From: an uncultured Clostridia bacterium
Lineage (GTDB): Bacteria > Bacillota > Clostridia > TANB77 > CAG-508
Direction of reading: 5' to 3'
DNA length: 19,815 bases
Assembly: GCA_934167365.1 (NCBI GenBank)
Contig: CAKPKU010000022.1
Location: 1 to 19,815, forward strand
The position numbers were made by a program, and so were the translations under genes. Every line of letters starts with the position of its first letter. Positions within the stretch are counted from its first letter, which is position 1. This document shows, piece after piece, positions 7,937 through 14,787 of the stretch. The notes under the pieces are model-generated. The model made no database searches and was not told where the DNA came from. It saw only the letters and a list, made by a program, of their open reading frames with translations.

Positions 7937-8215
7937 ATGCAAGTAACAAATGTACGTTTGAACAAAACATTAAATTCAGAAAGCAAAATGAAGGCAATTG
8001 CTTCAGTAACATTCGATGATGAATTTGTTGTTCATGGAATTAAAATTATTGATAGCCCAAAAGGATTATTTATTGCTATGCCTAGCAGAGAAAAAGCTAA
8101 TGGTGAACATAAGGATATAGCTCACCCAATCAATCAAGAAACAAGAAAGAAAATCGAAGATGCTATATTCAAAGAGTATGAAGCTGTAGAAGCTCAACCA
8201 GAAGCAGGAGAATAA
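7937..8215 (+). CDS. spoVG: SpoVG family regulatory protein
   Basis: A 92-residue protein beginning MQVTNVRLNK, the conserved start of SpoVG, with VTFDDEFVVHGIKII and GLFIAMPSREK following and an acidic C-terminus. SpoVG proteins are small nucleic-acid-binding regulators affecting sporulation septation, cell division and, in other Firmicutes, virulence and capsule genes. The start at ATG 7937 follows GGAAGGCGG; an in-frame TTG at 7919 would lie before that site. The gene stands alone between its SigH-like promoter and a strong terminator at 8292-8324. Confidence 0.95.
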   Translation: MQVTNVRLNKTLNSESKMKAIASVTFDDEFVVHGIKIIDSPKGLFIAMPSREKANGEHKDIAHPINQETRKKIEDAIFKEYEAVEAQPEAGE

Positions 8216-8224
8216 AATCATTGC

Positions 8225-8257
8225 TATTTATAATGATATTTAATATTATTATAAATA
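8225..8257 (+). repeat. AT-rich inverted repeat after spoVG
   Basis: TATTTATAAT (8225-8234) and ATTATAAATA (8248-8257) are exact inverted copies separated by 13 bases, ten bases after the spoVG stop. Being all A/T, such a stem can arise by chance; it might stabilise the 3' end of the transcript. Confidence 0.35.
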
Positions 8258-8291
8258 TTATGCAACAGATTGGTATAGGAAACTATATAAT

Positions 8292-8324
8292 AAAAAGAAG
8301 TAACATCTACGTTACTTCTTTTTT
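8292..8324 (+). terminator. Intrinsic terminator of spoVG
   Basis: AAGAAGTAAC and GTTACTTCTT form a perfect stem with a six-base loop ATCTAC, followed by a T-run. Confidence 0.85.
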
Positions 8325-8435
8325 GATTTATGATATATAAAATGATTACAAGTTAACATTATACTAAAAAATATGGATAAGTGAAAAAATTTAATTAATA
8401 ATAATCTATTTCTAATAAAAATTAGAATAAAAAGA

Positions 8436-8963
8436 TTATGGAATATGTACAAATAAAAATAATATCAAAATAGATGCAAATCTAAATTGTTTTTTAGCAA
8501 CAGCTCTTTTTGAATAATAATTATATGCTTCTTGTAAGGCACAAAATTTATCAACTAAAGTTATTATATATGATTCTAAATATTTAGGCGGAATTATTGT
8601 TAAAGGCCACATATGTTTTAAAATAATATCTTTTTCTTTATCATTAATGTCAAATAAAGAGGAAGCATTTTTATAAGCAACATATGGATGTTTAAATGCA
8701 TGAAGTCCTTTTCTATCTGGTTGTCTAACACGCCAATCATATAAAAACAAATCATGAAGCATTGCTGCTCTTGCCATAGATTTATAATCTAGTTTTAGCT
8801 TTTTACAGATTAAATAAGAATAAAAAGCAACTGATAAGCAATGATCAAAACAAGTACAATCATAATGTTGATAAAATTTTTTCATATCCATAACAACAGG
8901 GTTAGTAACTATATCTGAAATAATATCATTAAATTCAATACAATTAATTTGACTTTTTTTCAT
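8436..8963 (-). CDS. HD-domain protein, putative metal-dependent phosphohydrolase
   Basis: A 175-residue protein with an HD-superfamily pattern: His41 (FDHCLSVAF), the His70-Asp71 pair (AAMLHDLFLYDW), His92 and His117 in the middle, and Asp138 (LVDKFCAL). In this fold these residues bind one or two metal ions, and members cleave phosphate esters, often of nucleotides. The substrate is not evident. The last 15 residues are hydrophobic (FASILILFLFVHIP), unusual for a soluble HD protein, and could form a short membrane tail. It has its own promoter on the minus strand, and AAGGA lies about 13 bases before the ATG. No terminator is evident in the bases after its stop. Confidence 0.8.
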   Translation of the reverse strand: MKKSQINCIEFNDIISDIVTNPVVMDMKKFYQHYDCTCFDHCLSVAFYSYLICKKLKLDYKSMARAAMLHDLFLYDWRVRQPDRKGLHAFKHPYVAYKNASSLFDINDKEKDIILKHMWPLTIIPPKYLESYIITLVDKFCALQEAYNYYSKRAVAKKQFRFASILILFLFVHIP

Positions 8964-9004
8964 TAATAAAATAATCCTTCCAAAATAAAATTCAATACAA
9001 ATAT

Positions 9005-9033
9005 ATTATAACATTAAAAAAATAATTCTACAA
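9005..9033 (-). promoter_or_regulatory. SigA-type promoter of the HD-domain gene
   Basis: On the minus strand TTGTAG (9033-9028), a 17-base spacer and a perfect TATAAT (9010-9005), with an upstream TG, lie about 40 bases before the start codon. Confidence 0.65.
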
Positions 9034-9103
9034 CTTAATAAAATCGGATTTTGAAATATAATGAAAAAAATGCAAATATATATTATATTTTTATAAATTT
9101 ATT

Positions 9104-9112
9104 TGATATAAT
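9104..9112 (+). promoter_or_regulatory. Extended -10 promoter of the lipoprotein gene pair
   Basis: TGATATAAT is a perfect extended -10 element, 31 bases before the first start codon. No good -35 hexamer lies 17 bases upstream. Confidence 0.5.
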
Positions 9113-9143
9113 AAAAACACAAATTTATAAGGGGGAGTTACCA

Positions 9144-10193
9144 ATGAAAAAGAATTTATTAAAAATAATATTTATTAATTTAATTTTATTTGTGTTACTA
9201 TTTATTTTTAGCGGATGCGAAAATAAAGTTAGTAAAGAAGAGCACTTAAATGTAAATGAAAATGTGCAGACAGAAAATCAAAATAATCAACAGGAAAATG
9301 CAGATGATGAATATTTTAAAGTATTAAGAAATGAAATTAAATATGTTAATGAAGACAACAAAGAAACATTATTTAAAACATATATGGAAAATTACAAAGA
9401 AAGTTCTTATAGTACAAAAATAAAATATACGATATATGATTTTGACAATGATTCAAAAAATGAAATGATTGTTATGATTGAAGCTTTTAATGATGGCTTT
9501 TATTTAATATTAAATAATGAAGATGGAGTTATATACGGATTTGAAGATGTATATAGAGGAATGATAAGTATAAAAACAGATGGTTCATATAATGGATCTG
9601 GAGGAGCAGCATCAAATGCAATTTTAAAAGATAAATTTGAAAAAAATAAGAGAATAACAGAAACTTTAGCAGAAATGGATATGGGACAATATAAAATCGC
9701 AGGAAAAGATGTTTCTGAATCTGAATATTCAAAATATTTTGATGAATTTAATAAAAAAGAAAATGTGACATTTACAACATATATAGAAAATTACGATTTT
9801 AATACAGAAAATTCAGATAAAACTTCAAACACTACAAATACTGAAACTCAATCATCTTTTAAAGAGGGAGTTTATAAAATGACAAAGCCATCACTAGTAG
9901 GAACAGAAGCTGAAGGATTTGACACAACAATTACATTTAAGGATGGGAATGTTTCGTTTTTAGAGCGATACTGGGGAAGAAAAAAATATGGAACATATAG
10001 TGTACAAGGTGATGCTCTAATAATAAATTACACATCTGGAAATGAAGTCGATAGTATTGATGGTGATAAAGGAATGGTTACTTTAAATGAAGTAGAAACA
10101 TATAAAATTGAAGGAACAAAAATAACTTTACAAAAAACAAGTGCTGATTTATATTATAAAGCAGGAAGTACTGTATATGAATTAAATAAATAG
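9144..10193 (+). CDS. Putative lipoprotein of unknown function
   Basis: A 349-residue protein with a lipoprotein signal: a Lys-rich start, a hydrophobic core and lipobox FSGC, so Cys25 would be lipidated and the protein held on the outer face of the membrane. ATG 9144 follows GGGGGAG; an in-frame ATG at 9051 lacks such a site. After an acidic Asn/Gln-rich linker (26-55) comes a domain with KYTIYDFDNDSKNEMIV and GVIYGFEDVYRG, a pattern I associate with secreted Clostridia proteins of unknown function. The last 110 residues form a beta-rich module (ITFKDGNVSF, KKYGTYSVQGDALIINY) resembling small lipocalin-like barrels; this is inference. The next gene starts 14 bases after the stop, so the two are co-transcribed. 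Confidence 0.75.
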   Translation: MKKNLLKIIFINLILFVLLFIFSGCENKVSKEEHLNVNENVQTENQNNQQENADDEYFKVLRNEIKYVNEDNKETLFKTYMENYKESSYSTKIKYTIYDFDNDSKNEMIVMIEAFNDGFYLILNNEDGVIYGFEDVYRGMISIKTDGSYNGSGGAASNAILKDKFEKNKRITETLAEMDMGQYKIAGKDVSESEYSKYFDEFNKKENVTFTTYIENYDFNTENSDKTSNTTNTETQSSFKEGVYKMTKPSLVGTEAEGFDTTITFKDGNVSFLERYWGRKKYGTYSVQGDALIINYTSGNEVDSIDGDKGMVTLNEVETYKIEGTKITLQKTSADLYYKAGSTVYELNK

Positions 10194-10207
10194 GGGGATA
10201 TACTAAA

Positions 10208-11845
10208 ATGAAGAAGAAAATTTTGTTGATTGTAATACCAATTGTATTAGTAGTAATAATAGCAGTAGCTATTATAGTAGGATTTTTATTAAAAAAGGAA
10301 AATAAAGAAGATGAAAATACTTCAACCGGATCTACATGGGGAGATGTATATTATTCATACTTAAAAAAGGGAATAAAGGAAAAAGATCCAGAAATAGCAG
10401 AAAATAAATATGGTATTGTTGCAGATATGAAAGATGCAAAATTGCAATTTTGTGAAGTTGAGGGTAATCAAAATCCAACAATGATAATGACATATAAAAA
10501 AGATGAAAATCAATATGTAAGTATATATCAGATATCTGATGATAAGCAAATTTCATTTTCATTATATAGAGAGCCAGCATATATTGAATATTTATATGAT
10601 ATAGCTAAAAATAAATATTCATGGTATGTGCATACAATTGAAACAAGTGGGGATTTGTATAGTTCATTAAAAGATGTAATAAATAAACTAAAAGGAGATA
10701 AATCAAATGCAGATGAAGATTACAAAATAAGTAAAGAAGAGGCACAAATAACTCAAAATACAGTTAATGGAGATACAATAACAATTTCAAAATTTGATGA
10801 GATATTTGTAAAACCAGAAATAGAGCAAAATATTCAGATTGATTTTAATACTGAAATAAATGAAGAAGACTTGAAAAAGCAAATGACAACAGCAGTAAAA
10901 GATTACAAAAAAGAGTCTGAAAAGTTAACAGATGAAATAAAGGAAAAAGTATCAAAAAAAGTAGAAGAAAATAAAACAAAAAAGGAAAATTTTGAAAAAG
11001 CAAAAGAAGAGCTAGCCAAAAAACAAGCAGAAGAGGAAGCCAAAAAGGGAATAACCGTAGGAAAATATACAATTAAATACGGAAAATATATAGGTTCAGA
11101 TGGCGCAACAGGGGAAACAATTGTATTTAATGCTGATGGAACATGTCAAATAACAGCAACATTTACTGGAGATACAGTTTCAACAAGAAGCTATACATAC
11201 AAAGTAGGAACATATGATTTTGCTCAAAGTATGCCAGCAGATTATCAAGAAGGTATAGGTGTATATAGTAAAGAAGGTATGTTAAGTTATACTTTCCTTG
11301 TAGCAAGTAATACACGAATTACAGATAATGATGTAAGTGTATTTGATTATGCAGGAGAAGCAAGTACTTCAAATACAACAAATTCATCTTCAAATAATAC
11401 ACAAAATTCTTCTAATAGTAATACAACATCAAAGCAAGGTAATGAGCATTTAACTGCATTTGAATATGATACTTCAGCAAATAATCCAGTTACAGAAGGA
11501 ACATATTATAGAGATAAGGATACTGCTCGTCAAAGCAAATTAGAAATAAAAAATTCAACAGGAAATTCTTTTGAGTTTTCAATTTATGCTATATATATGA
11601 CTCAATCAGGTTATCCAAATATAGGAGAAATAAGTGGAACTGCTAAAGCTACAAAAGATGGAAATTATGTATATTGTACAAAAGAAGGAACAGGTGAGTA
11701 TAATGTATTTTTCAGATTAGCAGGAGAAGGAAGCAATCCAACAATAACAATAGATGATGAATATTATACACCATTGTCAGGAAAAACAGATATGAGCCCA
11801 TATTGTGGATTTAATGTTACATTTAAAGGAACATATACAAAATAA
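10208..11845 (+). CDS. Membrane-anchored extracellular protein of unknown function
   Basis: A 545-residue protein with one N-terminal membrane helix (about 4-28) and no lipobox or cleavage site, so it should stay anchored with its bulk outside. Residues 30-200 show no recognised domain. About 217-280 is highly charged with a heptad-like pattern and probably forms a coiled coil. About 283-385 is beta-rich (GKYTIKYGKYIGSDG, IVFNADGTCQ, TYKVGTYDF) and recalls the C-terminal module of the preceding lipoprotein. A Ser/Thr/Asn-rich linker (about 385-415) leads to a C-terminal domain with ITIDDEYYTPL. GGGGG precedes the ATG. The pair shares one promoter and a strong terminator, so both may act in one surface complex. 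Confidence 0.7.
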   Translation: MKKKILLIVIPIVLVVIIAVAIIVGFLLKKENKEDENTSTGSTWGDVYYSYLKKGIKEKDPEIAENKYGIVADMKDAKLQFCEVEGNQNPTMIMTYKKDENQYVSIYQISDDKQISFSLYREPAYIEYLYDIAKNKYSWYVHTIETSGDLYSSLKDVINKLKGDKSNADEDYKISKEEAQITQNTVNGDTITISKFDEIFVKPEIEQNIQIDFNTEINEEDLKKQMTTAVKDYKKESEKLTDEIKEKVSKKVEENKTKKENFEKAKEELAKKQAEEEAKKGITVGKYTIKYGKYIGSDGATGETIVFNADGTCQITATFTGDTVSTRSYTYKVGTYDFAQSMPADYQEGIGVYSKEGMLSYTFLVASNTRITDNDVSVFDYAGEASTSNTTNSSSNNTQNSSNSNTTSKQGNEHLTAFEYDTSANNPVTEGTYYRDKDTARQSKLEIKNSTGNSFEFSIYAIYMTQSGYPNIGEISGTAKATKDGNYVYCTKEGTGEYNVFFRLAGEGSNPTITIDDEYYTPLSGKTDMSPYCGFNVTFKGTYTK

Positions 11846-11850
11846 ATATA

Positions 11851-11907
11851 AAAAATCCAATAGAAAAAAGGTTTAGTTATAATTACTTATTTTTCTATTG
11901 GATTTTT
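11851..11907. terminator. Strong bidirectional terminator
   Basis: An 18-bp perfect inverted repeat (11851-11868 with 11890-11907; core ATCCAATAGA/TCTATTGGAT) has A- and T-runs at both ends. It ends the membrane-anchored gene on the plus strand and engB on the minus strand. Confidence 0.9.
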
Positions 11908-11969
11908 CCATATTAATTATCTATAATTTTTACTTATTAGAAAAAGATACAATTAAAGTAAATATAAAG

Positions 11970-12560
11970 CTAAAGTTCATTAATTGTTTCATCAATTAGA
12001 TTCCAAACAGCATCTGTATATATTTTACGCTCTGCTGAAAAAGGCAAAAATGTAAAATCTTTTATTGGATTTAATATAGATTGAATTGAATCAACAGCAG
12101 AATCAACTTTTGTAACAGCAATTTTATCTGCTTTACTTGTAATAACAATAAATGGTAATCCAGATCTTATAATATAATCATACATCATTTTATCATTACT
12201 ACCAGGTTCATGTCGAATATCTATTAAAAGAATAATTAATGAAATATTTTTTCTAATATGTAAATATTCATCAATAAAACCATTAACTTTTGCTTGTTCA
12301 ACTTTTGACATTTTACTATAACCATATCCAGGTAAATCTACAAAGTAAAATTTATCATCAATATTATAAAAATTTATTTGTCTTGTTTTTCCAGGTTCAC
12401 TACTAGTTCTGGCTAATTTTTTTCTGTTAATCATAGTGTTTATAAAAGAAGATTTTCCAACATTAGATTTTCCAACTAAAACTATTTCTGGAAGACCATT
12501 AGTAGGGTATTGCTTTGGACTAACAGCAGAAATTTCAAATTTAGGATTTTTTACTATCAA
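11970..12560 (-). CDS. engB: Ribosome biogenesis GTPase EngB (YsxC/YihA family)
   Basis: A 196-residue GTPase of the TRAFAC class needed for large-subunit ribosome assembly in bacteria. The motifs are G1 GKSNVGKSS (30-38), a switch region EPGKTRQINFY with the G2 threonine at 59, G3 DLPGYGYSK (75-83), G4 TSKADK (141-146) and G5 SAE (175-177). Length matches the family. I use the TTG start at 12560, which follows AAAGGAG at good spacing; the longer reading from 12620 adds a 20-residue extension unlike the family and runs through that ribosome binding site. It lies downstream of serS on the same strand but is separated from it by that operon's terminator region, so it probably has its own promoter. 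Confidence 0.94.
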   Translation of the reverse strand: MIVKNPKFEISAVSPKQYPTNGLPEIVLVGKSNVGKSSFINTMINRKKLARTSSEPGKTRQINFYNIDDKFYFVDLPGYGYSKMSKVEQAKVNGFIDEYLHIRKNISLIILLIDIRHEPGSNDKMMYDYIIRSGLPFIVITSKADKIAVTKVDSAVDSIQSILNPIKDFTFLPFSAERKIYTDAVWNLIDETINEL

Positions 12561-12676
12561 AAAAATCACTCCTTTCTTTTTATGGGTGCAATTTAAAATA
12601 TTATTAAACTTGCAAAGCAAAATATTTACATATATGGCTTTATACTTAATGTAAAATATTGCATATTATAAAATAA

Positions 12677-12711
12677 AGGCAAAAAAGTATAAAGTCTGTA
12701 CGATTTTGCCT
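12677..12711 (-). terminator. Intrinsic terminator of the serS operon
   Basis: On the minus strand AGGCAAAA (12711-12704) pairs with TTTTGCCT (12684-12677), followed by TTATTTT. It lies 15 bases after the serS stop. Confidence 0.7.
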
Positions 12712-12725
12712 AAGTAATGTTAAGT

Positions 12726-14012
12726 TTATTTCTTTGGAACTAGTTTTTCTGTTCCACCCATATATGGGCGAAGAACTTCTGGAATTGTTACACTTCCATC
12801 TTCATTGTAATTGTTTTCTAGTAAAGCAATTAACATACGAGGTGGGGCAACAACAGTATTATTTAGGGTATGAGCATAATAATTTCCTTTTTCACCTTTA
12901 ATACGAATTCCAAGTCTACGAGCTTGAGCATCTGTTAAATTAGAGCAACTTCCTACTTCAAAGTATTTTTGTTGTCTTGGGCTCCAAGCTTCAACATCAC
13001 AGCTTTTAGCCTTTAAGTCAGCTAAATCTCCAGAGCAACATTCAAGTGTACGAACAGGAATATCCATACTTCTGAATAATTCTACTGTATATGACCACAT
13101 TTTGTCATACCAATCCCAACTTTCTTCAGGTTCACAAACAACAATCATTTCTTGTTTTTCAAATTGATGAATTCTGTAAACACCACGCTCTTCAATACCA
13201 TGAGCACCTTTTTCTTTTCTGAAACATGGAGAATAAGAAGTCATAGTATAAGGCATTTCAGATTTCTTTAATAATTGTCCTTTAAATTTTCCAATCATAG
13301 AATGTTCAGAAGTACCAATTAAATATAAATCTTCACCTTCAATTTTATACATCATAGCATCCATTTCTTCAAAACTCATAACACCATCAACAACATCACT
13401 ACGAATCATATAAGGTGGTATACAATAAGTAAAGCCTTTATTTATCATAAAATCTCTTGCATAAGATAATACAGCAGAATGAAGTCTTGCTATATCACCA
13501 ATTAAATAGTAAAAACCATTACCAGCAACTCTACGAGCAGCATCTAAATCAAGTCCACACAATGATTCCATAATATCTGCATGATAAGGAATTTCATATT
13601 CTGGAACAACTGGATCACCATATTTTTGAATTTCAACGTTTTTACTATCATCTTCACCAATAGGAACAGAGTCAGCTATAATATTTGGAATCTTCATCAT
13701 TCTAGATTGTATTTCTTCAGCATATTCAGTTTCTAATTTTTCGTTTTCAGCAAGTTCACTATTAATTTGTTGAACTTTAGCTTTTATAGTTTCAGCTTCA
13801 TCTTTTTTTCCATTTTTCATTAAGTTACCAATTTCAGAGCTTAAAGAATTGCGCTGGCTACGAAGTTCATCACCTTTTAAATTAACAGCTCTTTTTTTGC
13901 TATCAAAATCAATTACTTCATCAACTAAATGTAATTTATGATTTTGAAATTTCTTTTTGATATTTTCCTTTACAATATCAGGATTTTCTCTTAAAAATTT
14001 AATATCTATCAT
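12726..14012 (-). CDS. serS: Seryl-tRNA synthetase
   Basis: A 428-residue class II synthetase that charges tRNA-Ser (and tRNA-Sec where present) with serine. The N-terminal MIDIKFLRENPDIVKENI leads into the long antiparallel coiled-coil arm (about 30-100) that holds the tRNA variable arm. Motif 2 is CFRKEKGAHGIEERGVYR with YRIHQFEKQEM after it, and motif 3 lies in LNNTVVAPPRMLIALLEN. Motif 3 keeps its arginine but differs from the common LNGSGLAVGRT form. The end IPEVLRPYMGG is typical. The start at ATG 14012 follows AAAGGAG; the longer reading from 14039 runs through the hairpin and the ribosome binding site. It is the second gene after a T-box leader, which explains regulation by uncharged tRNA-Ser. 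Confidence 0.96.
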   Translation of the reverse strand: MIDIKFLRENPDIVKENIKKKFQNHKLHLVDEVIDFDSKKRAVNLKGDELRSQRNSLSSEIGNLMKNGKKDEAETIKAKVQQINSELAENEKLETEYAEEIQSRMMKIPNIIADSVPIGEDDSKNVEIQKYGDPVVPEYEIPYHADIMESLCGLDLDAARRVAGNGFYYLIGDIARLHSAVLSYARDFMINKGFTYCIPPYMIRSDVVDGVMSFEEMDAMMYKIEGEDLYLIGTSEHSMIGKFKGQLLKKSEMPYTMTSYSPCFRKEKGAHGIEERGVYRIHQFEKQEMIVVCEPEESWDWYDKMWSYTVELFRSMDIPVRTLECCSGDLADLKAKSCDVEAWSPRQQKYFEVGSCSNLTDAQARRLGIRIKGEKGNYYAHTLNNTVVAPPRMLIALLENNYNEDGSVTIPEVLRPYMGGTEKLVPKK

Positions 14013-14028
14013 AATTTTCTCCTTTCGT

Positions 14029-14050
14029 GCTAATAACATATATTATTAGC
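14029..14050 (-). promoter_or_regulatory. Hairpin between the DUF1653 gene and serS
   Basis: GCTAATAA (14029-14036) and TTATTAGC (14043-14050) form a perfect 8-bp stem with a six-base loop just upstream of the serS ribosome binding site. No T-run follows, so it is not a terminator; it may be a processing or stability element within the mRNA. Confidence 0.5.
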
Positions 14051-14062
14051 TATAAAATTTAT

Positions 14063-14335
14063 CTATTTCATAAAATTGTGAGATAATTCCTCACATAATT
14101 GAAATCTATATTTTTGACCAGTAATATTATCAGGTCTATCAGTAGAAATTTCGGATAAAAACATTGATTCAGGTCGTACCCAAATTTTTTTTTCATCATT
14201 TCTTTCATAAATAGGTTTATATATGACCATTCTATCCATGGTTTCACTATCATAAGCAATATTTTCTACAAAATAATAGTTACCTTTAAAATGTCTGTAA
14301 ATTTTACCAATACAAACTTCATTTTGTTTTTCCAT
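14063..14335 (-). CDS. DUF1653 family protein
   Basis: A 90-residue protein. GKIYRHFKGNYYFVENIAYDSET and a following IYKPIYERN...WVRPESMFLSEI match the pattern of DUF1653, a small beta-rich family of unknown function found in many bacteria. AGGAGGAG lies four bases before the ATG, a very strong site. It is the first gene of the T-box operon, 50 bases ahead of serS, so its expression should rise with serine starvation; this suggests, without proving, a link to translation or serine metabolism. The C-terminal 20 residues (KYRFQLCEELSHNFMK) are variable. Confidence 0.85.
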   Translation of the reverse strand: MEKQNEVCIGKIYRHFKGNYYFVENIAYDSETMDRMVIYKPIYERNDEKKIWVRPESMFLSEISTDRPDNITGQKYRFQLCEELSHNFMK

Positions 14336-14404
14336 AAAACTCCTCCTTTAAAACGAATTTATCTAGTTGGCTTGCAAAAAAATTTATAACATAGAGCGTT
14401 ATAT

Positions 14405-14441
14405 AAAAACAAAAACGCCCTTATGTTAAAACATAAGGGCG
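14405..14441 (-). terminator. T-box regulatory terminator
   Basis: CGCCCTTATGTT and AACATAAGGGCG (14416-14441) form a perfect 12-bp stem, followed on the minus strand by TTTTTGTTTTT (14415-14405). It follows the T-box sequence and is the alternative to the antiterminator. Confidence 0.93.
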
Positions 14442-14640
14442 ATAATTCTTCGCGGTGCCACCTTAATTAATACCTAAATAAAGTATAACTCAAGTATGCT
14501 TATAACCTAGCATAAATCGGTTTAATTTTCATTAAATGTATAAAAGAGTAGATTTTTTAAATTGTTTTAAACTATTTTCACCAACCATAGTCTCTCTAAT
14601 AAAACTTAATTTAATACTTAGCTCTTAAACAAATATTATA
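14405..14640 (-). promoter_or_regulatory. T-box leader, probably tRNA-Ser responsive
   Basis: The conserved T-box AAGGTGGCACCGCG is at 14464-14451 on the minus strand. Upstream are typical stem I elements: AGAGAGACTATGG and GGTTGGTGAAAATAG in the distal part, then a candidate specifier region AAATCTACTC, where TCT (14552-14550) would be the serine codon. Uncharged tRNA-Ser binding would stabilise the antiterminator and allow transcription of the DUF1653 gene and serS; charged tRNA would leave the terminator. The T-box is certain; the exact specifier is my reading and could be a nearby triplet. Confidence 0.93.
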
Positions 14641-14645
14641 GTAAA

Positions 14646-14674
14646 ATTTTATCACTTTTTTTTATAAAATGCAA
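14646..14674 (-). promoter_or_regulatory. Promoter of the T-box-serS operon
   Basis: On the minus strand TTGCAT (14674-14669), 17 bases, then TAAAAT (14651-14646). The start near 14639 agrees with the expected 5' end of the T-box. Confidence 0.65.
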
Positions 14675-14739
14675 GAAAAGGTTAAAAAAATGTATTTATA
14701 TATTGAAAATAATAATGTAATAATATACAATAATGTAAA

Positions 14740-14763
14740 TAAAATGATTTCGGAATATACAAA
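14740..14763 (+). repeat. 24-base intergenic motif, copy 2
   Basis: It matches the minus strand of positions 70-47 at 23 of 24 bases (A here, G there). It ends about ten bases before the ribosome binding site of the gene at 14788, so it occupies the promoter area of that gene. TATACA at 14756-14761 could serve as a -10, but no -35 is recognisable. Confidence 0.6.
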
Positions 14764-14787
14764 TGAAAAAAATGGAGGACTAGTGAT

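Noticed and set aside
12561..12654. A longer EngB N-terminus or a small plus-strand gene (12436-12654)
   Set aside because: The extension runs through the ribosome binding site of the TTG start and is unlike the family; the plus-strand frame is antisense to engB.
14068..14259. A 63-residue minus-strand frame overlapping the DUF1653 gene
   Set aside because: Same strand, other frame; the DUF1653 frame has family motifs and a strong ribosome binding site.
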